From: Chloroflexota bacterium
GTDB taxonomy: Bacteria; Chloroflexota; Dehalococcoidia; Lucifugimonadales; Lucifugimonadaceae
DNA length: 35,323 nt
Reading direction: 5' to 3'
Assembly: GCA_024275195.1 (NCBI GenBank)
Contig: JAJRZP010000068.1
Coordinates: forward strand, 1 to 35,323
The stretch's first letter is position 1. The number at the start of each line of letters is the position of its first letter. Under the pieces are notes generated by a model. That model saw only the letters and a list, made by a program, of their open reading frames with translations, was not told the origin of the DNA and ran no database searches. A program made the translations under genes and the position numbers. Positions 24,133 through 32,516 of this stretch are shown here, one piece after another.

Positions 24133-24460
24133 GGCCCGTAAATACCTATTCGATATTGAACGTGCAGCCGGGCTAGTGGCTCAGTTTACTGCGGGCACTG
24201 AGTTCGCCGACTACGAGCAGGACGATATGCTGCGCTCTGCGGTGGAACGGCAATTCGAGGTTATCGGAGAAGCACTGTCACAACTGTACAAATTGGATGC
24301 AGCGCTCGCAGCTCGCATAAGTGAGTTCCGGCAGATTATCGCATTCCGCAACATCCTTATCCACGGTTACGCCGAAGTCGACAGTCGACTCGTCTGGGAC
24401 GTAATCGAGACTAGATTGGCTACTCTCCGCCGCGAAGTCGCCGACTTCACGGCGGAGTGA
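24122..24460 (+). CDS. hepT: HepT-type HEPN ribonuclease toxin
   Basis: A 112-residue helical HEPN-domain protein (DUF86-like). The catalytic R-x4-H motif is R76 to H81 in FRNILIHGY, with Tyr83 directly after it. Tyr at that place is the residue adenylylated by MntA in characterised pairs. The ATG lies inside the 3' end of mntA (11-bp overlap), so the two are translationally coupled with the antitoxin first. HepT toxins cleave RNA, in some cases tRNA. The stop codon is five bases before the decayed tRNA-Cys repeat. Confidence 0.9.
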   Translation: MRLEARKYLFDIERAAGLVAQFTAGTEFADYEQDDMLRSAVERQFEVIGEALSQLYKLDAALAARISEFRQIIAFRNILIHGYAEVDSRLVWDVIETRLATLRREVADFTAE

Positions 24461-24465
24461 TGAGA

Positions 24466-24608
24466 CGGAGGTCTGCAAAACCTCTATTCGGCGAATCGAA
24501 TCCGCCCGTCGCCTCCATCTCACAACCAAACCAGAAGAACCCCTAGAGAACGTAAGTTTCACCGGGGCTTCTTCACGTCTGACAGCAGTGTTGGCAGCAA
24601 CGTAAATC
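24466..24608 (+). repeat. Direct repeat copy 2 with truncated pseudo-tRNA-Cys
   Basis: 143 bp matching 23532-23675. It lacks the tRNA 5' half, so the acceptor and D arms cannot form. The T arm has changed from GGCGGTTCGAAT to GGCGAATCGAAT, breaking the stem pair and the invariant loop T. The hairpin is also decayed (GAAGAACCCC against GGGGCTTCTTC, bulged C), though it could still end transcripts of the helicase from the other strand. This has the layout of an attachment-site copy left by integration, or of a segmental duplication. Confidence 0.88.
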
Positions 24609-24624
24609 AGTCGCACATAGAAAA

Positions 24625-27600
24625 TCAGCTGTCGGTCTCGTTGTTTCTAAATCTTCGGAGCAAGCCGCTGAGTCTGGTTCTTTGTGAATTTTGGCCGATT
24701 TGATCGAGATACCATGCTGGTCTTCGGCCTGTTGCTCTCCCACCCGTTTTAGCGAACGAAAACCCGAGCGACTGCAGCCTTGTTGCGCTCTTTGAGTCGT
24801 CTACAATCCAGAGAGCACCGCCGGATTCTCTCCTGTCGATTACCGAAAGGTTCTGAGCTTTGGCATAAGCAATCGCTATGTCTGCTGGAGTTATACCGTC
24901 GGCGGGATCCTCTTCAACTGGATGAGGCGATTCAAGATTCGCCGATGCTGGATCGCCGCCGTCAGCCAATGTTCCCATATTGTTATCTATCAGATCGGGT
25001 GAGTCAGCAACTTCCCGTGTGTCATACACCCGAAAGTCGTCTACATCGCCGATTCCTGTTCCGTTAAATCCTGTCTCAAGCAGTTCGTCGGTCGGAACGA
25101 GGTTCAGAAGTCCGGCGATTTCCAAGGTTCCCACTATTGTGACGTTTCGCTTCTCCTCTAGCTCCGCACGTCGTGAATCGAGTTCCTGGTAAGCATGCTC
25201 TATTTGTGATTCCTTCATCCGGACTATTCGTCGATCGAATACCTTCAACTTGATCTGCTCGTATCGATCGATTCTCGCCTCGTATGTCAGTTCGAGACTG
25301 GCTATTTGTGAACTGACAACCGCATCATTGACCTCCAATATTTCGGCCTCATACTCGTCCCTTAGGTGTGCAAATCTCAGATGGGCCGAATTCTTCAGTA
25401 TGGACCATTGGTCCGAGCTCAATCGAGCTGGTTGTCCACTTTCAGATTGAACAATTTGTTCGAGTAATCGCTCTTCGAGCTGCTCGTTGACTTTTCCTCT
25501 TTTATCAAAAACTAGTGGTACTAGCTCAGACCGCTGAGCGTGCCCAAGAGATTTCATGGAGTAAACAAAAAAAACGTACTGTCCAACTAGATCGGGATCG
25601 CCCGTCGCAGATTGGATTGATCCAATTTCTGACTCCGGATCGAACGAAACTTCTGAATCAAAAAACTTCAAGGCTTCGACGAAGAACGGGTGTCGGAGGT
25701 TGATGAACTTCGCTGCACGCCGCTTTTGAGCGTGCTCACCAGAAAATACTAGCGCTAATTTTTTGAATGGCTTGAGTTCCGTGCCGAGTTCCGCCTTGAT
25801 ATCAGATGTAGTGTCGAAAGTGTGAAGTCGTCTTTGAAAATGCTGGACGAACGACTCGGATACGGTCAAAACGAAGGATTCACCACTCGGGGCTGGCGAA
25901 AGGGTTGCACCAGAAAAACTAGTCTCAATGAATTCAGTTACGATGTGTCGAATCTCAATGGGAGATAGGTATTTTCCCGTTTCGAGCATTGAGATAGCTT
26001 CCTGCTCCAACAACAATTCTTGATGTAGCAGGGTGTCTTTCGATTCCCAGAGTACCTCCCGCTCCTTTCGCTCATTTTCTATCTGGAGGATGATCCGCTC
26101 GGACTGCTGTAGAAGTTCAACCTCTGAAAGACTTGCACTAAATACCAGTTTTTCTATTTCAGAAAGCGGTTCTCCCAATATTGGCGCAAGATCACCAATA
26201 GATTCTTCGAATATTTTTATCCGCCGATAGAGCCTTGCGAGGATCCTTTCTTCAATCGTGTCTTCCAAAACAAACGAGTAGATACGGACCCGGTCAGATT
26301 CCTGACCGTATCGGTCGAGTCGGCCAATCCGTTGCTCTACCCTCATGGGATTCCACGGCAAATCGTAATTGATCAGCGTGTCTGAAAACTGATAGTCGAG
26401 CCCCTCGGCACCGACTTCACTCATTAGCAGCACAGAGAATCCCTCGTTGTTCCTGAATCGTTCAGTAACCAGTGGTCGCGCCTGGATTTTCATGTCACCA
26501 TCGATTCGAAATACTGATGCTGAGTCAATCGCATCGGAATTGCGTATTGAAGTTTCCAAGTGAGTCAGAGTTCTTTTGAAAGTCGAGAAAACCAAGACTT
26601 TCGCGTCGGGTGATTCTGTTCGGAGTTGTTTCAGTATTTCTATGAAGTGTTCCGCTTTCGTGTCGGGACCAGTGGAATGACGAGCGGCATCCATCATTTC
26701 TATTCGAGCTTTTTCATAACCTAGGTCGTTCGACCATCGGTAATCGTCGGAGAGTTGATCACCTGCGGAATCCGTCTCGATTTCCTCGTCAGTCACTCCT
26801 TCGAAACCTATTTTCGCGTCGGCCTTACTTACCCATTCTTCGAGATATTCGGTCATTGCTGGCAAGCAACTAGCCGCTTGACGCTCGCGCTGTACGGTCG
26901 CGAACCCCACGGACCTTCCCGTCGGATTATTCGCGTGATACTCCGCTCGAGCAAAATTAAGAATCGCCTCGTAAAGCCGTTTCTCGTCATCACGAAGCTT
27001 CACACTGACTATGTGCGGTGTGCGCTGAACTGACTTACCCCCTCCAAGTCTGACATCTCTCTTGGTAGTTCGTGTAATGACGTCGGAAAGGGTGTTCAGC
27101 GACCTTAAGTCGCGCTGTAACGCAACCTGATCTCGTGGCGACAAATTTCCAAGTTCATACATTCGTTCAAGAAGGGATCGGTAGATAGGGCTGCCGAGGA
27201 ATCGATCTCGGATACCAGTCGATTCGACATCTCTGAGAACTTCTACGGCTTTTAGGAGCGCGTCTGGTTGACCACTTCCAAGAATCTTCGCAGCCTCGTT
27301 GATAATCAAGTTTGGCTCTTGAAGCCGGTCAAATTCTTCCAGTGAGCCGAATGCGCCCTGATCTAGAATGTGAAATAACTGGTAAAAATCAGAGGCATCT
27401 AGTTGTATCGGAGTTGCAGTTAGCATCAAGAACGCCGATGAGCGTTCCGAAATTACAAATCCAGCCTCATTCTGAGCAGTTGATGGATTTCGGAGATGGT
27501 GAGCCTCGTCGATTAACGCAAAATCGAAATCAATGAAGCTTTCTTCGATGCGCTCTAGCACGTTTTTTGATCTCAGTGTTTCAAGACCAATTATTGCTTT

Positions 27601-28191
27601 ACAAGAGAATGAGTCGCCTTGCCGCTCGAATGCTCCTGCCAATTCGACCGCACCTCGCGAATCCAAAATATCGAACTGCTGATCAAACCTCGAATAAAGC
27701 TCGTCTCTCCACTTCTCTCTTAGGCGGGCAGGGCACACAATCAAAACACGCCGAATCGTTTCTCTGGCGGCCAGTTCAGTAAGAATCAAGCCGGATTCGA
27801 TGGTCTTACCTAATCCGACTTCATCGGCGAGCATAAGTCGCCTGCGTCCATTGCTGAGAAACTTCAATACCGGTTTGAATTGATAGGGTTCGAGATGAGT
27901 TCTTGATGCTTGGACTGAGAATAGTGAATCAGTAAGTTTGTTACGGATCTTTGCCAGCCCAAGACGAGCTAGAAATTTCGAGTGATCTATCGTAGTGACG
28001 CTTACGCCACTGCCTGAAATAGGCTCGATGTCGCGACCACTGAGCACCAGTTGCTCGCTTCGGCCAAAAAACACCACGTAGTCGGCTTGACCATCCCGGA
28101 GAGGTCGTGCTTCGATGATTGTCCCAATCCTGTTGCCATCGGTGCGGACAGCCACAAGAGTGCCCGGTTTTAGTTGGCTTTCCTGATTCAA
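24625..28191 (-). CDS. SNF2-family DEAD/DEAH helicase-like ATPase
   Basis: About 1,188 residues. Residues 1-95 form an N-terminal beta-type region. The first ATPase lobe has DEVGLGKT (about 123-130), DEAH (228-231) and LTATP (257-261). A large insertion (about 270-500) follows. The second lobe has VLVFSTFKRT (532), SEVGAEGLDYQ (591) and QRIGRLDRYGQ (620-630). A long charged helical section and a C-terminal domain ending in GGRATGRRPAWYL complete it. This resembles RapA- and DISARM-DrmD-like SNF2 proteins; no partner methyltransferase or nuclease is adjacent. TTG 28191 is my best start. The frame stays open upstream through ATG 28365 and into the divergent gene. The sequence looks AT-richer than its neighbours. 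Confidence 0.82.
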   Translation of the reverse strand: MNQESQLKPGTLVAVRTDGNRIGTIIEARPLRDGQADYVVFFGRSEQLVLSGRDIEPISGSGVSVTTIDHSKFLARLGLAKIRNKLTDSLFSVQASRTHLEPYQFKPVLKFLSNGRRRLMLADEVGLGKTIESGLILTELAARETIRRVLIVCPARLREKWRDELYSRFDQQFDILDSRGAVELAGAFERQGDSFSCKAIIGLETLRSKNVLERIEESFIDFDFALIDEAHHLRNPSTAQNEAGFVISERSSAFLMLTATPIQLDASDFYQLFHILDQGAFGSLEEFDRLQEPNLIINEAAKILGSGQPDALLKAVEVLRDVESTGIRDRFLGSPIYRSLLERMYELGNLSPRDQVALQRDLRSLNTLSDVITRTTKRDVRLGGGKSVQRTPHIVSVKLRDDEKRLYEAILNFARAEYHANNPTGRSVGFATVQRERQAASCLPAMTEYLEEWVSKADAKIGFEGVTDEEIETDSAGDQLSDDYRWSNDLGYEKARIEMMDAARHSTGPDTKAEHFIEILKQLRTESPDAKVLVFSTFKRTLTHLETSIRNSDAIDSASVFRIDGDMKIQARPLVTERFRNNEGFSVLLMSEVGAEGLDYQFSDTLINYDLPWNPMRVEQRIGRLDRYGQESDRVRIYSFVLEDTIEERILARLYRRIKIFEESIGDLAPILGEPLSEIEKLVFSASLSEVELLQQSERIILQIENERKEREVLWESKDTLLHQELLLEQEAISMLETGKYLSPIEIRHIVTEFIETSFSGATLSPAPSGESFVLTVSESFVQHFQRRLHTFDTTSDIKAELGTELKPFKKLALVFSGEHAQKRRAAKFINLRHPFFVEALKFFDSEVSFDPESEIGSIQSATGDPDLVGQYVFFVYSMKSLGHAQRSELVPLVFDKRGKVNEQLEERLLEQIVQSESGQPARLSSDQWSILKNSAHLRFAHLRDEYEAEILEVNDAVVSSQIASLELTYEARIDRYEQIKLKVFDRRIVRMKESQIEHAYQELDSRRAELEEKRNVTIVGTLEIAGLLNLVPTDELLETGFNGTGIGDVDDFRVYDTREVADSPDLIDNNMGTLADGGDPASANLESPHPVEEDPADGITPADIAIAYAKAQNLSVIDRRESGGALWIVDDSKSATRLQSLGFSFAKTGGRATGRRPAWYLDQIGQNSQRTRLSGLLRRFRNNETDS

Positions 28192-28428
28192 GGGACGCTT
28201 GATCTCTTCAGATAAATATCTAATGATAATGTGAGGGCGAATGATACATGAGCATGCGGGAGGCGAACGAGTTAGATCTCTCAACAACTCAATTCCACAT
28301 GTGGCGAATCGTGGTTGGATGATTGTGCCTCCCCCCCCCACCCCGCAACCCCACAGGCGTATCATCCCGCTCAATTGAATCAATTGGTTTCCCACGGGAA
28401 CTAACCACCGAGCAGGAGCGCACGCCCG
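28192..28428. other. Divergent intergenic region with nine-C tract
   Basis: This gap between the divergent helicase and enolase-family genes contains C9 at 28331-28339 followed by ACCCC. On the helicase strand it reads as G9 shortly after an in-frame ATG at 28365. The ribosome site AGGAG (28413-28417) of the downstream gene lies at its right edge. No other feature was found. Confidence 0.5.
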
Positions 28429-29712
28429 ATGACCAACATCAAAATTCGAGATGTGAAGGCGATTCTCACCGAGCCAGAACCCGGTTCGCGATTCACTGTG
28501 GTGAAGATCGAAACCACCGAACCCGGCCTGTACGGAATCGGCTGCGCTTCTCTGCGAACACGCCCGCAAGCGGTCAAGATCGCCATCGAGCAATACCTAA
28601 GACCCTTCCTGATCGGCAAAGACCCCGCCGACATCGAAGATATCTGGCAGTCGGCATACGTCTCGTCCTACTGGCGCAGCGGCCCGATCCTGAACAACGC
28701 CCTGAGCGGAGTCGACGAGGCGCTCTGGGACATCAAGGGCAAGGTCGCAGGCATGCCTGTCTACGATCTCCTCGGCGGCAAGGCACGTGAAGCCGCCGCC
28801 GTATACGCCCATGCTTCCGCAGCTTCACCAGAAGAGGTCGAAGACCAGGCACACGGATTCGTTGAAGAGGGCTACCACCACGTTCGAGTCCAGGTGGCGA
28901 CCCCCGGATTCGCCACGTACGGAGCGTCCGGAGGTGAGGGGCATGGTCGTGACCCACAGGACGGGCCAAAATGGATCACCACGAAAGCTGCACCGGCTGA
29001 CGGTCGATACGCTTACGCACAACAGGCGGGCGTTTACGAGCCGAAGCCGTACATGCGATCAGCGATAGCGTTGCTCGAACGGCTACGCTCCAGCGTTGGC
29101 TGGAAAGTGGAGCTACTTCACGACGTCCATGAACGACTTCCGACTATCCTGGCAGTAGATTTCGCCAAAGAGGTCGAACCGTTCAAACTTTTCTTCCTCG
29201 AAGACTTGCTCCCACCGCACGAGATCGGATGGTTCGAGCGTGTGCGGGAGCAAACATCTACTCCGCTGTCGATTGGTGAGATCTTCAACAACCCACTTGA
29301 AATCGTGCCGTTAATCACCGGTCGGCTGATCGATTTCGTGCGCACCCGCCTATCACCTATCGGCGGAATTACTCCCGCACGAAAGTACGCAGCAATGGCT
29401 GAGCTAATGGGAGTGCGAACAGCGTTCCAGGGCCCCAGCAACGTGTCGCCGGTCGGGCAGGCCGCTCACCTTCAAGTCGATCTGAACATTTCCAACTTTG
29501 GCGTTCAGGAGGAAGCTATCTATAGCGACCGAATAAAGGAAATCTTCCCCGGATCACCCACTATCAAAGACGGTTTCATGTGGTCGAACGGCGAGCCCGG
29601 TCTGGGTATCGACATCGACGAGGAACTGGCCGCTAAGTACCCGCACAACGATGAGGGTGGCGGTCATTTCGACAACGTGCGCCGAGCGGATGGCACGGTG
29701 GTTCGTCCGTAG
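28429..29712 (+). CDS. Enolase-superfamily protein, mannonate dehydratase/RspA-like
   Basis: A 427-residue mandelate-racemase/muconate-lactonizing-type enzyme of the ManD (RspA) subgroup. ManD dehydrates D-mannonate to 2-keto-3-deoxygluconate, but many relatives have low or other sugar-acid activity. Seen: the metal ligands D232 (LLHDVHERL, with the ManD D-x-H pair D232/H234), E258 (FFLEDLLPP) and E284 (LSIGEIFNN); SPVGQAAHLQVDL; and the terminal acid in FGVQEE. The capping domain is intact. ATG 28429 has AGGAG eleven bases upstream. It is monocistronic, with no sugar transport genes next to it. Confidence 0.88.
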   Translation: MTNIKIRDVKAILTEPEPGSRFTVVKIETTEPGLYGIGCASLRTRPQAVKIAIEQYLRPFLIGKDPADIEDIWQSAYVSSYWRSGPILNNALSGVDEALWDIKGKVAGMPVYDLLGGKAREAAAVYAHASAASPEEVEDQAHGFVEEGYHHVRVQVATPGFATYGASGGEGHGRDPQDGPKWITTKAAPADGRYAYAQQAGVYEPKPYMRSAIALLERLRSSVGWKVELLHDVHERLPTILAVDFAKEVEPFKLFFLEDLLPPHEIGWFERVREQTSTPLSIGEIFNNPLEIVPLITGRLIDFVRTRLSPIGGITPARKYAAMAELMGVRTAFQGPSNVSPVGQAAHLQVDLNISNFGVQEEAIYSDRIKEIFPGSPTIKDGFMWSNGEPGLGIDIDEELAAKYPHNDEGGGHFDNVRRADGTVVRP

Positions 29713-29795
29713 CCTGAGTGATTCTCAGAAAATCGCTCTGAGAGTTCACGGGTTTCTGGCGTTCGCTGCCGCGCCGATGGACAGGAGAGTCGTTG

Positions 29796-30041
29796 TCAGG
29801 CCGCTCGTTGTCGGTTCATCGAGTATCTCAGCATGGAGCGACTCGCAATTCGGCGTGCAGCGACACGAATGTCGGGGAGTGGAATGAAGTTGGCGAGGTA
29901 GTTGGCGTGAACCACATCACGTGTTGTCGCCGAGAATCCGCACTGTGTGCACTCGACGATCACGTGCTGGCGGGTCTCATCAGGTGGCTCAGAAGGTCGT
30001 CCGCAGCCGGGACACGATCGAAACTCGGACGCAATCATCAA
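29796..30041 (-). CDS. Possible small zinc-ribbon protein (hypothetical)
   Basis: An 81-residue frame with Cys pairs C10-x2-C13 (SCPGCG) and C31-x2-C34 (CTQCGF), spaced like a zinc ribbon. An amphipathic arginine-rich tail follows. GAGGG about ten bases upstream of ATG 30041 could serve as ribosome site. No family is recognised. It lies alone in an otherwise gene-poor stretch, so it may be a real small gene or the remnant of a longer one. Confidence 0.4.
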   Translation of the reverse strand: MMIASEFRSCPGCGRPSEPPDETRQHVIVECTQCGFSATTRDVVHANYLANFIPLPDIRVAARRIASRSMLRYSMNRQRAA

Positions 30042-30473
30042 TTCTCAACCCTCGCGATATCACAACTCTCAGCAACTCAACTTGATCAGACTAGCTCAGC
30101 GAAATCTCAGCTTCAGCACCATTTGGGTCACTGGCGGTGCGGTTCCTCCCGCGTCGGTATGGGCGAAATCGACTACGTGTAACCGGACTTCGATGTATCG
30201 GAAGCATCGAAGACTTCGAATGGCGCATTTCCAGATATCCAGAACCCACAGTCAGGTGAACCCGGGCTGCTAACACTCAGACTCTCGGATTCAACCGGGG
30301 CTGCGACGATTCACTGAGCAAATCTATCGTGAGAATCCTTAAGCAACTCGCCGGAGAAGAAAATCCTTCGCCGTAGCTTGATCGATCGCTCTAGCTGGCT
30401 GAAACAAGGCCGATTATTCAGCCCAACAGCAAGTTGCGAAGAGCGATTGCTAATAGCGAGCACGCCAGATTCG
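30042..30473. other. Gene-poor stretch
   Basis: No supported gene. The only structure noted is an 8-bp inverted repeat CTTCGATG (30188-30195) with CATCGAAG (30205-30212). Frames across this stretch lack ribosome sites and recognisable motifs and may be decayed sequence. Confidence 0.4.
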
Positions 30474-31208
30474 TTACTCGCCCAGAATGCCGACGTATTC
30501 CTCAAGCCTCATTGGGCAGCGAGATGCCCGGCAGGTACGGCAGGGAGCTTCATCGGGGTTGTTGACCAGCTTCAAATTTCGACCAAGCGGAATAAGTTTC
30601 GACTGTGTCTTTTGCGGGTACATCAGGCGTGACTCAAGCAACGTCACATCAATCTCGTCGGCTACAAGAACGTCGAACATCGTTCGTTGGCCTTCAATGT
30701 CCCACGGCTCGGTACCCGGAGTGATCGGCGGACCGACTTTATACCCTGCCTGCTCGACTTCCCACATCAGTTGAGCCTGCATCTGCTCGGCAGCGTTAAT
30801 TGCAACCGCAGATCCACTCGCGTCGAGTACCACACCCTCGATGTGATCTCCACGCTCCATCATCGCTGCAACTTCCGTCTCGACACCCGGACCAGCGGTC
30901 GCGATGAGGAAAATCGCAGCCTCAGCCCCATCGAAAAGATGCGGCAATCGCTTGCCTTCAGCGGTGTGTCCAAATTCGAAGTGAACCTTACCGCGCTTCG
31001 CAGATTCGACGTTTAGAACGCGGGAGATACCACGCGGCTTACTTGCGGTCGTGGCAAACTCGGTCGCTTCGAGAACATCTCCATTCAGGCTTTCGCGTGC
31101 CGCACCGGCAGGACCGAGGCATCTCCAGACCTCTTCCGGGTCGAGTTTAACCACGAGATCGTGTACTCGATTGATCTCGTGTAATAAACGTGAGGGATTG
31201 TCCAGCAT
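30474..31208 (-). CDS. MetH activation-domain-like protein (corrinoid reactivation candidate)
   Basis: A 244-residue protein resembling the stand-alone vitamin-B12-dependent methionine synthase activation-domain family. Seen: EATEFATTASKPRGISR near the N-terminus, AIFLIATAGPGVETEV, GVVLDASGSAVAINAAEQMQ, the YKVGPPITPGTEPWDIEGQ segment, and a C-terminal Cys cluster C223-x2-C226-x4-C231. The cluster could hold a metal or Fe-S centre. It is encoded divergently from a corrinoid methyltransferase operon, 118 bp away. The simplest inference is that it helps bind or reductively reactivate the corrinoid cofactor. ATG 31208 is taken as start. Confidence 0.75.
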   Translation of the reverse strand: MLDNPSRLLHEINRVHDLVVKLDPEEVWRCLGPAGAARESLNGDVLEATEFATTASKPRGISRVLNVESAKRGKVHFEFGHTAEGKRLPHLFDGAEAAIFLIATAGPGVETEVAAMMERGDHIEGVVLDASGSAVAINAAEQMQAQLMWEVEQAGYKVGPPITPGTEPWDIEGQRTMFDVLVADEIDVTLLESRLMYPQKTQSKLIPLGRNLKLVNNPDEAPCRTCRASRCPMRLEEYVGILGE

Positions 31209-31326
31209 GCTCTCATCTGTCTTCCCCAGCCCTAAGCGCGATTGTAGGGTATCGGAACAACGAGCTGTGGGCTGGCTTGTGATGCTCGCGCTGTGGTGTG
31301 CAATAAATCGTGCTGGGCGGAACTAT

Positions 31327-32454
31327 ATGGGCATGACCGACCGGGAACTACAACTGGCAACCCTGAATGCAGGGGATGGCAGGAAGCCCGAACGTATTCC
31401 GTGGATGCCTCGACTTGAGATCTGGTACACGGCGCACTATCTGGCAGGAACACTCCCCGAAGAATTCGCCGGGATGCGGCTCGGCGAAATTCAGAAAGCA
31501 GTCGGCGTAGGTAAAACCGCCCGCACCGGCCACGTGTTCACCACTCGTACAAAAGGCGTTGAGGTCCATGAACGTCGGGATGGTCTGCTGGCGTACTACG
31601 ACTACGTGACTCCGGTCGGCACCGTTTCGAAGCTTGTAAAACGAACACCAGAACTGGATGCCGCAGGGATCTACCCACTCGAAGTCGAACACTTCATCAA
31701 GAAGCCTGAAGATTTCGACACGGTCATGTACATGGTTGAGAACACAGAGTACTTTCCAGCCTACGAACAATTCATCGACTACGACGAGGCTGTCGGGGAC
31801 GATGGACTTCCGCTGATTCCAATTGGCGACGTACCGTTTCACCACTATCTGGAGGTGTTCACGGGATACGAAAAGGGCTATCTCGATCTTTTCGACTATC
31901 CCGACAAGGTGGAACGACTCCTCGAAACCATGCACCAGGTGTTGAAGGAAAAGATGTGGCCGCTGGCGGCGAAATCGCCGGGAACCCTTTTCCTGCACGG
32001 CGCACACTTTTCATCAGAAACAACCCCTGCCAACTACTTCAGCCAGTACATGCTTCCGTACATGCAGGAGTTTGCCGACTATATGCACCGCTTCGACAAG
32101 AAGGTGGCACACCACGCCGACAACGACACCAGCGCAATCATCGACCTCCTAAAGCAATCTCGGTACGACATGCACGAGTGTTTCGTGACCAACCCGATGG
32201 TGCCGATAACTCTTGCGGAAGGCCGCCGCGTGCTCGGCGACGACATTGTTGTGTTCGGTGGTATTCCGTCGGTAATTCTCGAAGCAACTACCTCTGACGA
32301 GCAGTTCGAGACCTATCTGTCGGAGATCTTCGATGCGGTCAAGCCGGGCGACAACTTCATTCTTGGAATAGCAGACAACATGATGCCGGCGTCGATGATG
32401 TCGAGAGTAAAGCGAATCAGTGAACTTGTTGAGCAGCAGGGGACTTTTTCATGA
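31327..32454 (+). CDS. URO-D-family methyltransferase (MtaA/CmuA-like), first copy
   Basis: A 375-residue protein of the uroporphyrinogen-decarboxylase-like superfamily that includes corrinoid methyltransferases. Seen: RIPWMPRLEIWY near the N-terminus, GDVPFHHYLEVFTGYEKGYLDL, LFLHGAHFS, FDKKVAHHADNDTSAII and VVFGGIPSVILEATTSDE. The zinc-site region reads H-x-D rather than the H-x-C of MtaA, so metal binding may differ. The next B12 gene and second URO-D copy make methyl transfer much likelier than heme synthesis. ATG 31327 is the first plausible start (ATG 31333 next). The sequence upstream in the same frame reads into the divergent promoter. Its stop overlaps the next small frame by 4 bp. 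Confidence 0.82.
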   Translation: MGMTDRELQLATLNAGDGRKPERIPWMPRLEIWYTAHYLAGTLPEEFAGMRLGEIQKAVGVGKTARTGHVFTTRTKGVEVHERRDGLLAYYDYVTPVGTVSKLVKRTPELDAAGIYPLEVEHFIKKPEDFDTVMYMVENTEYFPAYEQFIDYDEAVGDDGLPLIPIGDVPFHHYLEVFTGYEKGYLDLFDYPDKVERLLETMHQVLKEKMWPLAAKSPGTLFLHGAHFSSETTPANYFSQYMLPYMQEFADYMHRFDKKVAHHADNDTSAIIDLLKQSRYDMHECFVTNPMVPITLAEGRRVLGDDIVVFGGIPSVILEATTSDEQFETYLSEIFDAVKPGDNFILGIADNMMPASMMSRVKRISELVEQQGTFS

Positions 32455-32513
32455 GTAGTGAGATCAAGCCAGCGCACCAGATGATTTACTTCGGAAAGTT
32501 GAACCGGGAATAG
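32451..32513 (+). CDS. 20-codon mini-ORF coupled to flanking genes
   Basis: ATGA at 32451-32454 joins this frame to the preceding stop, and its TAG (32511-32513) is three bases before the ATG of the corrinoid gene. The peptide is 20 residues, begins MSSEIKPAH and ends KLNRE. The ribosome site of the next gene (CGGGAA, about 32505-32510) lies inside it. It may be a coupling frame that carries ribosomes to the corrinoid gene, or the trace of an earlier start. No homology is claimed. Confidence 0.4.
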   Translation: MSSEIKPAHQMIYFGKLNRE

Positions 32514-32516
32514 ACA

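Noticed and set aside
23676-24465. Integrase or recombinase gene inside the tRNA-Cys island
   Set aside because: The interval holds only the MntA/HepT pair and its leader; no Tyr or Ser recombinase motif is present, so self-mobility is not supported.
24466-24520. Second functional tRNA-Cys
   Set aside because: Only the 3' half is present; the acceptor 5' strand and D arm are missing and the T arm is mutated.
28192-28593. N-terminal extension of the helicase by up to 134 codons
   Set aside because: The extension overlaps the start of the divergent enolase-family gene and reads as low-complexity or antisense sequence; a start at or below 28365 is more likely.
31051-31326. 92-codon upstream extension of the first URO-D protein
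   Set aside because: It is antisense to the start of the divergent activation-domain gene and has no URO-D-like sequence; the family begins near ATG 31327.
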